Source of the DNA: an uncultured Planctomycetota bacterium
GTDB taxonomy: Bacteria; Planctomycetota; Planctomycetia; Pirellulales; UBA1268
Direction: 5' to 3'
NCBI GenBank assembly: GCA_905477565.1
Contig: CAJQGO010000035.1
Location: forward strand, 1-29,271
DNA length: 29,271 nucleotides
Both the position numbers and the translations under genes were made by a program. The notes under the pieces were generated by a model. That model worked only from the letters and a program-made list of their open reading frames with translations, had not been told where the DNA came from and ran no database searches. The first letter of the stretch is position 1. Every line of letters begins with the position of its first letter. Shown in pieces: positions 1 through 9,160 of the stretch.

Positions 1-3000
1 TTGTTTTATGACACAACCTCCTCAACTCTCTCAAGTGATGGAGAACTCGTTTTTGTTGTTGAGCAAGACTCCTCAGCAATCTCTCGACAACAACTACGAC
101 AACCTGGCGGTCTACGCACTACTCATCGCAGTAACCGCCTTGTTGCTTACGACATTTCGCAGAACGGGCACCTTCGCTGGCAACTTCCACGAGCGAATAA
201 GGAATTACCGGCAGAGAAGCCTGACTCGCGCTGGTTCCTGGGAAGCCCTCTACCGCTCGGCAATGAGCTCTTTGTTCTTGTCGAAGAACGACAGCAGATA
301 CGACTCGACGTCTTGTCATCAGCAACTGGTGAAACTATTTGGTCACAGCCACTCGCTGAGGTTGACGTCGAATACGACATCAATAACCGAGATGACCGTA
401 AGCAACTTGGGCTCTCTCCCGCTTTTGCTGAAGGTATCCTGGTGTGTCCTACCGGTGCTGGTGCGGCAATAGCAGTCGACTTGGCAGCTCGTACGCTTCT
501 CTGGGCATACCGATTTACTATTCCAAAACCAGACGATGTACGAAGATTAGCAAATGGTATTCAACTGAGATTTCAGGTTTTGGCGGGCAATATGGCTGGC
601 ATGCAAATGAAGTCCTCGGCAGAGGGGACCGCTGACGGAGGCAAATGGGTCGATTCACTCCCCATCATCGCCGGGGACAGAGTACTACTCACGCCATCCG
701 GCTCAGAATTTCTTCATTGCGTTGATGTCCGGACTGGCAAACTATTGTGGCGATCACCACGAGCTGATTTCATAACGGTCGCTGGGATCACCAATCGCAT
801 GGTCGTCCTGCTTGGGCAAAAGACCGCAGCAGCAGTCTCGCTCGATGACGGAAAGATCGCCTGGAAACAAACTATTGGACTCAATAATGAATTGGTCTGT
901 GGACGAGGAATTCTTTCTGGAAGCCGTCTCTATGTCCCAATCGACACTCCAGCAGTCGCTGAAATCGACACGTCGAACGGCAAGATAGTGGGGACATCTC
1001 TTGGCCGGGGCTCCGCTCTGCCCGGCAACCTTATCTCCTACCGTGGTGAGGTGATTTCCCAGGGATTGGATTCTCTTGATGTGTACCACCAGACTGCTGA
1101 TCTTGAACGTGGTATTGAAACCGCTCTAAAGGAAAACCCGAACGATCCGTGGGCTGTCACCTGGCGAGGTGAGCTCAGGCTTGATAAAGGCAATACCACT
1201 GAAGGTCTGGTAGATATCCGCAGCATTCACGGCAGCAAAGGACCACGTCCTTCGGCTTCTACATTGAGTCAGGCGATTGAGTTTGCTTTGAAAAACGACT
1301 TTTCAGCTGCTGCCGACTTTTGGCCTGAGGGTGTTGCAATCGCGCCGTCTCAACAGACGGCAGAAACCATTCGTCAACTTGCTGCAGAAGGTTTTCTTCA
1401 AGCACATGAACCAATGAAGGCCTGGGAGGTCTGCCGAGACTGCCTTCGATCATCGACCTTTTTACCGCCACGAGATGACAAAACGTTAATACGCGACCCC
1501 GTAGATACGTCACTCTGGATCGCATCAAGCCGCTGGTTCCAAAGAAAACTGAACCAGATCGTTGAAACACCATCATCTGAAAAAATACAGCAGATAATTG
1601 ATGAGGATGAAAAAAATGAGCTTCAAAAAGTAACATCCATTCCAAATCCATCGGCTCGACACATTGCGCTCGATGTTTTTATAGATCGATTCGCTAACCG
1701 CAAGGTAGAAGCCACGGCTACAAGCAGCCTTCGAGCGACATTGCAGGAGGAGCTTTCAGGATTAACTGGTATAGCGCGACAAAACATACTCCTTGAGCTT
1801 CAGCTTCTCGCCCCAAACAACACCGGGCAGCCAACGTTTTCAACCAATACATCAAGACAACTTGATGCCACCAAAAGCTTTGTGCACGATACGTGGCCAC
1901 TTGGGCAGGTTGATGTCACGCAAAGCCAAGAAGCGACAGAAGTTGGTGATGTCCTTAATAAAACAACACAGATCAGGCTCATTCACGCAAAGAATTCTGG
2001 CTTTCCGAATGCAACCCTTGAACATACCGGACGAAGTATTATCCTTCGTGACCAATTTGGAGCGGCAATTGGAGATGCTATCTCGATTGATCTAGAGGGG
2101 GCAAAACATCCACACCTTACGAGTTATTTTCGTCTCCGTTCGCATTCTGCTTTCCTCATAAGCCGCATTCTTCTTCTTCAAACCAGCCACTCTCTTACGG
2201 CTTTTGAAATTTGTGAACCAGCTGATGGTGAACACCGACTTCTTTGGGCAACAACTGACAACCGTATTATTAATCCAAGACAAAACTTCACAACTCAGAC
2301 TCCTAGCACCTCACTAGAACGACTCCTGCGGCCTCTCGGGCCATTACCACTTCAGTCAAAAGTTGCAGTCGAATTAAGCAATCACCAAATTCAGAGAATA
2401 CCGACTTTTCGCATTGGCAATCCACAGCGCACAGGCGTCCCCATTATCTCTGGCAACACTCTTGAGCTACGCCATATTCGAACGGGTGAGATTCTGTGGA
2501 GACGACGAGACATCCCGGCAGGATCAGAAGTATTTGGTGACTCAGAGGTGCTCTGCATTACAGGAAGGGACGGCAAAAAATCCCAAATCCTCTCAATGAA
2601 AGATGGTCATCTCATTTCCTGCCATGACCTCCCTCCCCGACAGAATCGACTCAACGCCTCTGGCAAGCATCTTCTTGCCCTGAGTCCAACCGATCCCAAC
2701 ACAACCGAGAACGTGCAATTAGCAGTGATTGATGTACGTGACAACAGCCAACATATCGTTTGCGAGTGCCCCCCCTCTGCCCGCGGACTCATTGTTGATG
2801 ATGATATTTTTCTGGTGATAACCCCAGATGGAAATTTAACTGCTATCGACATTGCAGCCAGAAGAACAAAATTTACGACAACCCTGCAAGAGATGCCGAC
2901 CGGGCTTCAGCAACTCCGCTGCCTCGCTTGGCAGGATAGGTACATTCTGTTCGCGATCCGAAAGGAAAACAGGCAGGACGAAAAACGGTTTAACGGAATT

Positions 3001-3546
3001 GACGCAATAAACCGTTTTGGAACTGGCACGGGACAGCCGAAAGCTGAATCATCAACAATGTGGTCCATCAGCCAACTGACCGGTGACATGATGTGGTCTC
3101 AACCTGCTTCAGTCCAGCGGCACATTGTTCAAACTCCACAACCCACGGGCCTACCAACCCTCATATTTGGCCGCCGTCTGCGTATGGCAAATACGCATGC
3201 AGGCCACGGGGGAAACTACCGGGGACGCTACCGTCTAAGCCTGCTGTGCCTCGACAAACGAACTGGTTCGTTACTCCACATTGACGACAAACTTCGAATG
3301 GAGCCCGATCAGAATACAAGCACTGCAGAACTTAGCGTACGTGGCGATGCCCTGAATTCGACCGTTGAAATGAGAATCGTAAGCAGACGACAGATGGGTG
3401 GAAATATTCCAAAGATCATGCTTCACTTTACGGGGTTACCTAGGGAAAACACTCAGCCGTTTCGCTCGGAAGAAGAGCCGCTGGTCTACACGGACATTCT
3501 AAGTGAAGTGCAACACTGGATTGAACGGGCAATAAATGGCCCATAA
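1..3546 (+). CDS. PQQ-like beta-propeller repeat protein, 5' end missing
   Basis: The reading frame is open at the left edge, so the true start lies outside; the visible part is 1181 residues ending in TAA. It contains repeated BamB/PQQ-type blade motifs of the form 'D-x-x-T/D-G-K-x-x-W', for example near visible residues 150-172, 225-252 and 275-293, and again in the C-terminal third (HIRTGEILWRRR, SQLTGDMMWSQP). A helical, TPR-like stretch (about 369-411 and beyond) separates two groups of blades. Such proteins are usually exported scaffolding or binding proteins; a true PQQ dehydrogenase is unlikely because no catalytic signature is visible. Large proteins of this type are common in planctomycetes. 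The stop is 75 bp before the next likely start, same strand, so co-transcription is plausible. The exact ligand and role are unknown. Confidence 0.85.
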   Translation: MFYDTTSSTLSSDGELVFVVEQDSSAISRQQLRQPGGLRTTHRSNRLVAYDISQNGHLRWQLPRANKELPAEKPDSRWFLGSPLPLGNELFVLVEERQQIRLDVLSSATGETIWSQPLAEVDVEYDINNRDDRKQLGLSPAFAEGILVCPTGAGAAIAVDLAARTLLWAYRFTIPKPDDVRRLANGIQLRFQVLAGNMAGMQMKSSAEGTADGGKWVDSLPIIAGDRVLLTPSGSEFLHCVDVRTGKLLWRSPRADFITVAGITNRMVVLLGQKTAAAVSLDDGKIAWKQTIGLNNELVCGRGILSGSRLYVPIDTPAVAEIDTSNGKIVGTSLGRGSALPGNLISYRGEVISQGLDSLDVYHQTADLERGIETALKENPNDPWAVTWRGELRLDKGNTTEGLVDIRSIHGSKGPRPSASTLSQAIEFALKNDFSAAADFWPEGVAIAPSQQTAETIRQLAAEGFLQAHEPMKAWEVCRDCLRSSTFLPPRDDKTLIRDPVDTSLWIASSRWFQRKLNQIVETPSSEKIQQIIDEDEKNELQKVTSIPNPSARHIALDVFIDRFANRKVEATATSSLRATLQEELSGLTGIARQNILLELQLLAPNNTGQPTFSTNTSRQLDATKSFVHDTWPLGQVDVTQSQEATEVGDVLNKTTQIRLIHAKNSGFPNATLEHTGRSIILRDQFGAAIGDAISIDLEGAKHPHLTSYFRLRSHSAFLISRILLLQTSHSLTAFEICEPADGEHRLLWATTDNRIINPRQNFTTQTPSTSLERLLRPLGPLPLQSKVAVELSNHQIQRIPTFRIGNPQRTGVPIISGNTLELRHIRTGEILWRRRDIPAGSEVFGDSEVLCITGRDGKKSQILSMKDGHLISCHDLPPRQNRLNASGKHLLALSPTDPNTTENVQLAVIDVRDNSQHIVCECPPSARGLIVDDDIFLVITPDGNLTAIDIAARRTKFTTTLQEMPTGLQQLRCLAWQDRYILFAIRKENRQDEKRFNGIDAINRFGTGTGQPKAESSTMWSISQLTGDMMWSQPASVQRHIVQTPQPTGLPTLIFGRRLRMANTHAGHGGNYRGRYRLSLLCLDKRTGSLLHIDDKLRMEPDQNTSTAELSVRGDALNSTVEMRIVSRRQMGGNIPKIMLHFTGLPRENTQPFRSEEEPLVYTDILSEVQHWIERAINGP

Positions 3547-3620
3547 ATTGCTTGCAACGAGTCGATATTTCAAACACCACAGAAACACCTCAATCGGGCC
3601 ATCACGAGAGACATGCATTC

Positions 3621-4706
3621 ATGAATGAAAACCTGCCTAGAGGATTAGGGCGATGTGCCAACCAGAGGTTTGTGTCATTCACGATCGTAATATCACTTCT
3701 AACTGTCTTTACTCAACCAGGTATCTGGCAGTTCCATCGCGCGGAAGCGGCGTCAATTGATGCAAACGAGGCTGTATCTGGCGGCCTTGACTGGCTCGTG
3801 GCAAATCAATCGCGACGAGGCAACTGGACTGCCAATGAGGGCCGGTACCCCACGGCAATGACAGCCCTTGCCGGAACGGCTCTGCTTCTCGAAGGCTCTA
3901 CGCCCACGCAAGGGAAATATGCTGACTCAATCGCCCAAGCTGTTGACTATCTTATAAGTCGTTCACGGCCAAATGGGCTTATCGGTGACCCGAAAACAGA
4001 TGATCGCTATACCTACGGACATGGATTCTCAATGCTCTTCCTGTCTCAGGTCCTTGGTGAAGAAGAGGACCTTGCTCGCCGAAGTGAACTTATTCAAGTT
4101 CTTGAGCAGGCTGTTGAATTTTCGGGGCGGGCGCAAACAAAAGATGGGGGCTGGGGGTACGTAAGCGCAAAGGATGGAAATGACTTCGACGAGGGTTCAA
4201 CAACAATTACACAAGTGCAGGGGCTGCGAGGGTGTCGAAATGCGGGCATTCCGGTTCCTCGGGAGATAATAGATCGTGCCATTGCGTACATCCACAAGTG
4301 CACCATGCCAGATGGTGGCGTGCAATACAGTTCGAAAGGAGGAGGAGGGCGACCAGCGATTTCGGCAGCAGCTATTGCATGCTTATTCAACGCTGGGGAA
4401 TACGATGATACCCATGTTCCCCGAATGCTGACCTATGCGGAAAAGCATCTGGGAAACATTGCAAACAACGGCTTTGGCCATTGGCACTACGCCCACTATT
4501 ATTACTCGCAGGTCATGTACCGCGAGGGTGGCCAGAAGTGGTCTGACTATCGTCGGCAAATCGAAAAACGCTTGGTTGCAGAGGCAACAAAAGATCGTGC
4601 AGGAGTTTTCTGGCAGCAAGGATACATTGGGCCCGTCTACACGACCGCCACAAATCTCACCATTCTTCAGCTGAACAATGGGATGCTGCCGATCTACCAG
4701 CGTTAA
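3621..4706 (+). CDS. Secreted prenyltransferase/squalene-cyclase-like toroid protein
   Basis: From the ATG at 3621 this is 361 residues; the frame also allows a TTG at 3552, but the ATG places a hydrophobic export signal (FTIVISLLTVF, ending near HRAEAAS) close to the N-terminus and has a GAGAG about ten bases upstream. The mature part has repeated helical pairs with QW-like motifs (LDWLVANQ, DGGWGYV, PDGGVQY, GFGHWHYAHYYYSQ), typical of the alpha6/alpha6 toroid shared by terpene cyclases, prenyltransferase beta subunits and alpha-2-macroglobulin-like domains. No DxDD cyclase acid motif is visible, so a binding or structural role is likelier than squalene cyclisation. Similar exported proteins are frequent in planctomycetes. 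It lies 146 bp upstream of the MoxR gene on the same strand. Confidence 0.82.
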   Translation: MNENLPRGLGRCANQRFVSFTIVISLLTVFTQPGIWQFHRAEAASIDANEAVSGGLDWLVANQSRRGNWTANEGRYPTAMTALAGTALLLEGSTPTQGKYADSIAQAVDYLISRSRPNGLIGDPKTDDRYTYGHGFSMLFLSQVLGEEEDLARRSELIQVLEQAVEFSGRAQTKDGGWGYVSAKDGNDFDEGSTTITQVQGLRGCRNAGIPVPREIIDRAIAYIHKCTMPDGGVQYSSKGGGGRPAISAAAIACLFNAGEYDDTHVPRMLTYAEKHLGNIANNGFGHWHYAHYYYSQVMYREGGQKWSDYRRQIEKRLVAEATKDRAGVFWQQGYIGPVYTTATNLTILQLNNGMLPIYQR

Positions 4707-4852
4707 CGGGCTCCTTACGGAAATCGTGCGGTACCGACCCATGAGACACACTCATGCAGTTGGTTGGACCGGCCCAAAGGAGGTATCATCTAATCAACGA
4801 TTGTTCTGTCCCAACACAACCTCAACCCTTAACAATGTTTCTGGAGCCGTGA

Positions 4853-5899
4853 ATGCAGTCCGAATCTCAAGTTCCGCCAACCACCGACAGACTACACGAG
4901 GCTCACGAAAAGATTGTTGATCAACTTTCTCGAGTGATTGTTGGCCAACAGCAAGTAATTGATGAATTACTTATCTGTCTTTTTTCTCAGGGACACTGCT
5001 TGCTGGAAGGGGTTCCCGGGCTCGCAAAAACACTGCTCATCAGCACACTTGCCAGAAGCCTCGACCTGGCCTTCAGTAGAATACAATTTACACCTGATCT
5101 CATGCCGGCTGACATCATTGGGACAGAGGTACTTGAAGAAGACCGAAGCAGTGGAACCCGGAACCTGCGTTTCATTGAGGGGCCATTGTTCTCAAACGTG
5201 ATCCTTGCCGATGAGATAAATCGAACACCTCCAAAAACACAATCTGCACTGCTCGAAGCTATGCAGGAGCGGCAGGTCAGCGTTGGTCGCACCCAACATC
5301 AACTGTCTGATCCCTTTTTTGTTCTTGCAACACAAAATCCGATTGAGCAAGAAGGCACCTATCCACTGCCAGAAGCACAGCAGGATCGTTTTATGTTCAA
5401 GGTTTTCGTCCAGTACCCATCATTTTCAGAAGAATTTGAGATTGCTCAGCGAACAACCGGAACAACGACATCTGACGTCGAACCAATACTCACGGCATCA
5501 GAAATTATTGCACTTCAGAAAAGTGTCCGGGAGGTTCCCCTCAGTGACCATATAGCACGTTATGCGATTGCGATCGTTCGGCAAACACGTGTTGGTGGTG
5601 ATGGTGTTCCCGACTTTGTGTCTGATCAACTTGCGTGGGGCGCTGGCCCACGTGCCGTTCAATATTTAATTCTTGGATGCAAGGCGAGAGCCCTTCTTCA
5701 AGGAAGGTCCCATGTAACCATTGAGGACGTGCAAGCTCTCGCCGCCCCGGTACTTCGACACCGAATTGTTGTCGGCTTTGCTGCAGAGAGTGAGGGTGTC
5801 ACAGCAGACTCAATCATTAGGCAACTTATCGAGACAACCCCCGCACACGAGGATGAACTCACGCGTGACCCCCGCTTCCAAACAATATTTGCCTCCTGA
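4853..5899 (+). CDS. MoxR-family AAA+ ATPase
   Basis: 348 residues, the usual MoxR length. Walker A is GVPGLAKT at residues 53-60; Walker B is VILADE at 116-121 with Asp120 and Glu121, followed directly by [16 protein letters not shown], which is highly characteristic of MoxR proteins. The sensor-1 region [18 protein letters not shown] and the C-terminal lid domain are intact. A GGAG sits six bases before the ATG. MoxR ATPases are cytoplasmic ring chaperones thought to mature or insert metal into VWA-domain partners, and the next three genes encode VWA proteins, the expected partners. The 3' end overlaps the DUF58 gene by 47 bp, which suggests coupled translation. Identification is secure; the client protein is not known. 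Confidence 0.97.
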   Translation: MQSESQVPPTTDRLHEAHEKIVDQLSRVIVGQQQVIDELLICLFSQGHCLLEGVPGLAKTLLISTLARSLDLAFSRIQFTPDLMPADIIGTEVLEEDRSSGTRNLRFIEGPLFSNVILADEINRTPPKTQSALLEAMQERQVSVGRTQHQLSDPFFVLATQNPIEQEGTYPLPEAQQDRFMFKVFVQYPSFSEEFEIAQRTTGTTTSDVEPILTASEIIALQKSVREVPLSDHIARYAIAIVRQTRVGGDGVPDFVSDQLAWGAGPRAVQYLILGCKARALLQGRSHVTIEDVQALAAPVLRHRIVVGFAAESEGVTADSIIRQLIETTPAHEDELTRDPRFQTIFAS

Positions 5900-6788
5900 G
5901 GTACTCGCTCGTATCGGGCGGCTTGACCTCAGAGCTCAGGCCGTTGTCGAGGGAGTTCTTGCGGGGATGCATAAAAGCCCTTACAAGGGAAACTCCGTCG
6001 AGTTTCTTCAGCACCGTGAATACACACGAGGAGACGACCTCAGACGCGTCGACTGGAAGGTCTGGGGACGGCAAGACAGGTTCTACGTCAAGGAATACGA
6101 GAACGAGACGAACCTTCGACTGTTTCTTCTTGTTGATGGCTCTGCGAGCATGGACTATGTCCCGCCTCGTTTTGAACGTGCTCCGGGATTAACAAAATAC
6201 GACTATGCAGCCACACTAGCAGCCAGCCTTGCCTGGCTTGGACTTTCCCAAGGTGATGCGGTTGGTGCGTCTATTTTTGATGACCAGATTCGAACCAATG
6301 TTCCACCAAGAACAAATCGCTCTCACCTCAACAGCCTTATTGCTGGCTTTGAAAAGCCTCGTCAGCGGCACGCCTCCGATTTTCATGCTGTCCTGCGAAA
6401 CCTTGCGGAGAATTTACCGCGCCGAGGATTAGTAATAATTTTCTCAGACTTATTTGGGGATAGGGATGCACTCAGCAAAGGACTCCAGGTCCTGAGGCAG
6501 AGAGGGCACGATGTTGCTATCTGTCACATACTCGACGACGACGAAATAGACTTTCCTTTCGATGGCCCAACCCGCTTTGAGGGGCTTGAGGCAGGCGGAG
6601 AAATCAGTTGCAATCCGCGTGCTTTACGAGATGGATATATTGAAGCGATGGAAAAATTTCTTGCAGAAGTGCGGAGTCGGTCGGCTGCCTCTCAATGCGA
6701 CTATCAACTCGCAAGAACAAGTCAGGCCGTAGATAAAACTCTTGTAAATTTTCTGTCTCGACGCTCCAGAACACGCGGAAGATCATAG
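5853..6788 (+). CDS. DUF58 / von Willebrand factor A-like protein
   Basis: From the ATG at 5853 this is 311 residues. The frame could extend upstream inside the MoxR gene, but that extension is unlike the family; a GTG at 5865 is another possible start. Residues about 24-90 form the DUF58 signature ([20 protein letters not shown], then [19 protein letters not shown]). The MIDAS-type DxSxS motif is DGSAS at 95-99, and IIFSDLFGD later supplies the conserved Asp region of the VWA fold. No membrane segment is seen, so it is probably cytoplasmic. DUF58 genes next to moxR are a classic pair, and the 47-bp overlap fits this. Known relatives are poorly characterised; a role as MoxR adaptor or client is inferred. 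Confidence 0.94.
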   Translation: MNSRVTPASKQYLPPEVLARIGRLDLRAQAVVEGVLAGMHKSPYKGNSVEFLQHREYTRGDDLRRVDWKVWGRQDRFYVKEYENETNLRLFLLVDGSASMDYVPPRFERAPGLTKYDYAATLAASLAWLGLSQGDAVGASIFDDQIRTNVPPRTNRSHLNSLIAGFEKPRQRHASDFHAVLRNLAENLPRRGLVIIFSDLFGDRDALSKGLQVLRQRGHDVAICHILDDDEIDFPFDGPTRFEGLEAGGEISCNPRALRDGYIEAMEKFLAEVRSRSAASQCDYQLARTSQAVDKTLVNFLSRRSRTRGRS

Positions 6789-6837
6789 TTTAGATTTTCT
6801 CATTTTTGATTCTCCACAGTGAAAAAAAGTCATACCG

Positions 6838-9138
6838 ATGCCAACATTTGACTTCATGACGTTACTGTGGTGGGGGCTGCCATTTGCTGCAGCGCCAGTA
6901 ATCATTCATCTCATAAATCTGCTACGACATCGAGTCATCCGTTGGCCAGCAATGGAGTTCCTCCTTGCGAGCCAACGGAAGTACCGCACTCGTATTCTTT
7001 TAAAGCAACTTCTTCTGCTCCTGCTCCGAATTCTGGCAATCGTCGGCCTTGCTCTGCTATTTGCACAGCCTCGCTGGGATAGAAATCTCGGTGGTGTTCT
7101 TGGGAGCAACCGAACAAGACACGTCGTCCTCCTCGACGACAGCTACTCCATGGGTGAAGTGTTCGGCATTGGTGAATCATCTGACTTACCTGCGACGACT
7201 GCGATGAGCCGCGGCCGCAAGATGGTGGAACGTCTGCTTGAAGAACTCGCAGCAACACCTGGCCAGCAGGACTTTTCTCTTGGCCGTCTTTCCCGGCTTC
7301 AACGAACCTTCCCGGGCGATTTAAATAACACTGGCGATACAACCACCGATGAGCAACTTTTTGACATCTATGCCGAGGCGATTACACCACAAAACCTCGA
7401 CTCTGTACGTACCGATGTTCAAAAGATTCGAACTTCAGCCACCACAACTGAGATTGCCCCAGGAATTCGGAACATTGCACCAATGTTTGCCGGAGATGAC
7501 GGGTCCGGTGTTCTCTGGCTCATAACTGATCTGAGAAGCAACGACTGGCGTGCTTCTGAAGACATCGCCAACCTATTAAAACCACTGGCAGACACAGGAA
7601 TTGAAATTCACATCGTCGATACAGCAACAACTGAATCTGACACAGAATTTTTGCAAAATCTGGCACGATCAAATCTTACCGTCGAACGAGTTGAAATGAT
7701 TGGTGGCACGCCTGTTTCCAACGTACTTCTCCCATGGGAAGTCACTGTTCGCAACTACTCGTCATCACCCTCGGGACAAGTGTCTCTTACTATCCGAGAA
7801 GATCGGCTTGAACGGCCTGGAATACAAATAGATTCAATTCCACCGGGTGACATTGCCACCGCTCGATTTGAGTCTCGATTTCAGAACACGGGCAGTCATA
7901 CGGTTGAAGTTGAATTACCAGCGGACCGTCTGCCACTCGATAACCGCCGGACCGCCGTTGTTGAAGCGGTCGATGAGGCTGAAGTCCTTCTCGTTACAAC
8001 AAGTGACCGAAAAAACCTTGAGGATGATGCCTTTTATCTCGCAACTGCACTGAACCCAGGCGCAACTGCAGCAACAGGACTACGGCCACGTATTGAGCAA
8101 CCTCGTGCCCTTACAACACTCGAACTCAAACGTTTTGACTCTATATGGCTTCTTGATGTGCCACGACTTGATGCAAGGGCAATCAGACCGTTGGAAGACT
8201 ACGCTAGAAACGGCGGCGGTGTCGTTTTCTTTGTCGGCCCAAAGACAGACTACAAATCAATAAATGAATTTCTCTTTCGTAACGGGCAAGGTGTTTTCCC
8301 CGTTCCTCTAGCTGGTGCTGTTGATCTTCTGAAGGACCAACAAAATCCAAATGCCCCTGACATCGTTGCTGAAGAACATCCCATCGTCGCTATTCTTAGT
8401 GGTCGTCGAAATCCGTTTCTCGATGCTGTTGGTGTTGATCGCTATATGGCGGTTGACCGTTCGTTTCAGCCTCCTGTCGGCTCCGGTCTTCGTCGACTTT
8501 TATCGCTAAGAAACAAAGCATTTTTTGCCGTTGAGAAGCCATTCGGTGAAGGCATGGGAGTCGCATTTCTCTCAACGGCTGCACCCACCTGGAACAATTG
8601 GGCTCGCAATAACCCGAGCTGGGTTGTTGTCATGCTCGAACTTGAAAGGCACCTTGCCAGACTCCAGCGAGAACAAGACGCAGTTCTTGTCGGGCAGCCA
8701 ATCACGATCAACCTGCAACAGGGTATTGATCAAGTTGATGTTGATTTCGTTTTGCCCCCAGACGATCGCATCGTACAAGAAGTTGCGTCCATTGATCAGA
8801 ACGGCAATCTTGCAACTGCGATGAAAGACACGTACGAACCAGGCACGTACAAGGCCCGCTGGCAAACTGTTTCTGGAACTCGACGAGAAGTGGCAACAGC
8901 CGTCAACATCAATCCCACTGAAGGCAATCTAGAGCGAGTTTCGCTCTCTGATTTACCTGATTCCCTACCCGGCATCCCGTTCTCATACGACAGAGCGGAC
9001 GACCTTGAGCCTCGTAATGAGAGTCATGGTGGTACATCTTTGGTCCGGCCCTTATTACTCATTTTGCTTATCGTCTTGGTCTGTGAACAAATGCTGGGCT
9101 ATGCCGTGAGCTACCACAGAACAAGCAAGAGATCATAA
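6838..9138 (+). CDS. BatA-type membrane protein with VWA and GATase-like regions
   Basis: 766 residues. The first 80 are the aerotolerance-regulator BatA N-terminal domain: a hydrophobic segment (LLWWGLPFAAAPVIIHLINL), the RHRVIRWPAMEFLLAS motif and a second membrane helix (LLLLLLRILAIVGLALLF). A VWA-like domain follows with DDSYS at residues 100-104 (DxSxS) and LWLITDLRSNDW as the later Asp strand. The middle has an Ig-like section and a region (FDSIWLLDVPRL ... GGGVVFFVGP) resembling the glutamine-amidotransferase-like fold of this family. A last membrane helix (PLLLILLIVLVCEQMLGYAV) ends the protein, so most of it should face the periplasm. It lies 49 bp after the DUF58 gene. Bat proteins were linked to stress tolerance in Bacteroides and Leptospira; the planctomycete function is unproven. 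Confidence 0.9.
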   Translation: MPTFDFMTLLWWGLPFAAAPVIIHLINLLRHRVIRWPAMEFLLASQRKYRTRILLKQLLLLLLRILAIVGLALLFAQPRWDRNLGGVLGSNRTRHVVLLDDSYSMGEVFGIGESSDLPATTAMSRGRKMVERLLEELAATPGQQDFSLGRLSRLQRTFPGDLNNTGDTTTDEQLFDIYAEAITPQNLDSVRTDVQKIRTSATTTEIAPGIRNIAPMFAGDDGSGVLWLITDLRSNDWRASEDIANLLKPLADTGIEIHIVDTATTESDTEFLQNLARSNLTVERVEMIGGTPVSNVLLPWEVTVRNYSSSPSGQVSLTIREDRLERPGIQIDSIPPGDIATARFESRFQNTGSHTVEVELPADRLPLDNRRTAVVEAVDEAEVLLVTTSDRKNLEDDAFYLATALNPGATAATGLRPRIEQPRALTTLELKRFDSIWLLDVPRLDARAIRPLEDYARNGGGVVFFVGPKTDYKSINEFLFRNGQGVFPVPLAGAVDLLKDQQNPNAPDIVAEEHPIVAILSGRRNPFLDAVGVDRYMAVDRSFQPPVGSGLRRLLSLRNKAFFAVEKPFGEGMGVAFLSTAAPTWNNWARNNPSWVVVMLELERHLARLQREQDAVLVGQPITINLQQGIDQVDVDFVLPPDDRIVQEVASIDQNGNLATAMKDTYEPGTYKARWQTVSGTRREVATAVNINPTEGNLERVSLSDLPDSLPGIPFSYDRADDLEPRNESHGGTSLVRPLLLILLIVLVCEQMLGYAVSYHRTSKRS

Positions 9139-9160
9139 ACCTTTCCTTTTCAGTCTGACG

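Noticed and set aside
3552..3620. TTG start extending the toroid protein by 23 residues
   Set aside because: The extension is polar, precedes the signal segment and has no ribosome site; ATG at 3621 fits better.
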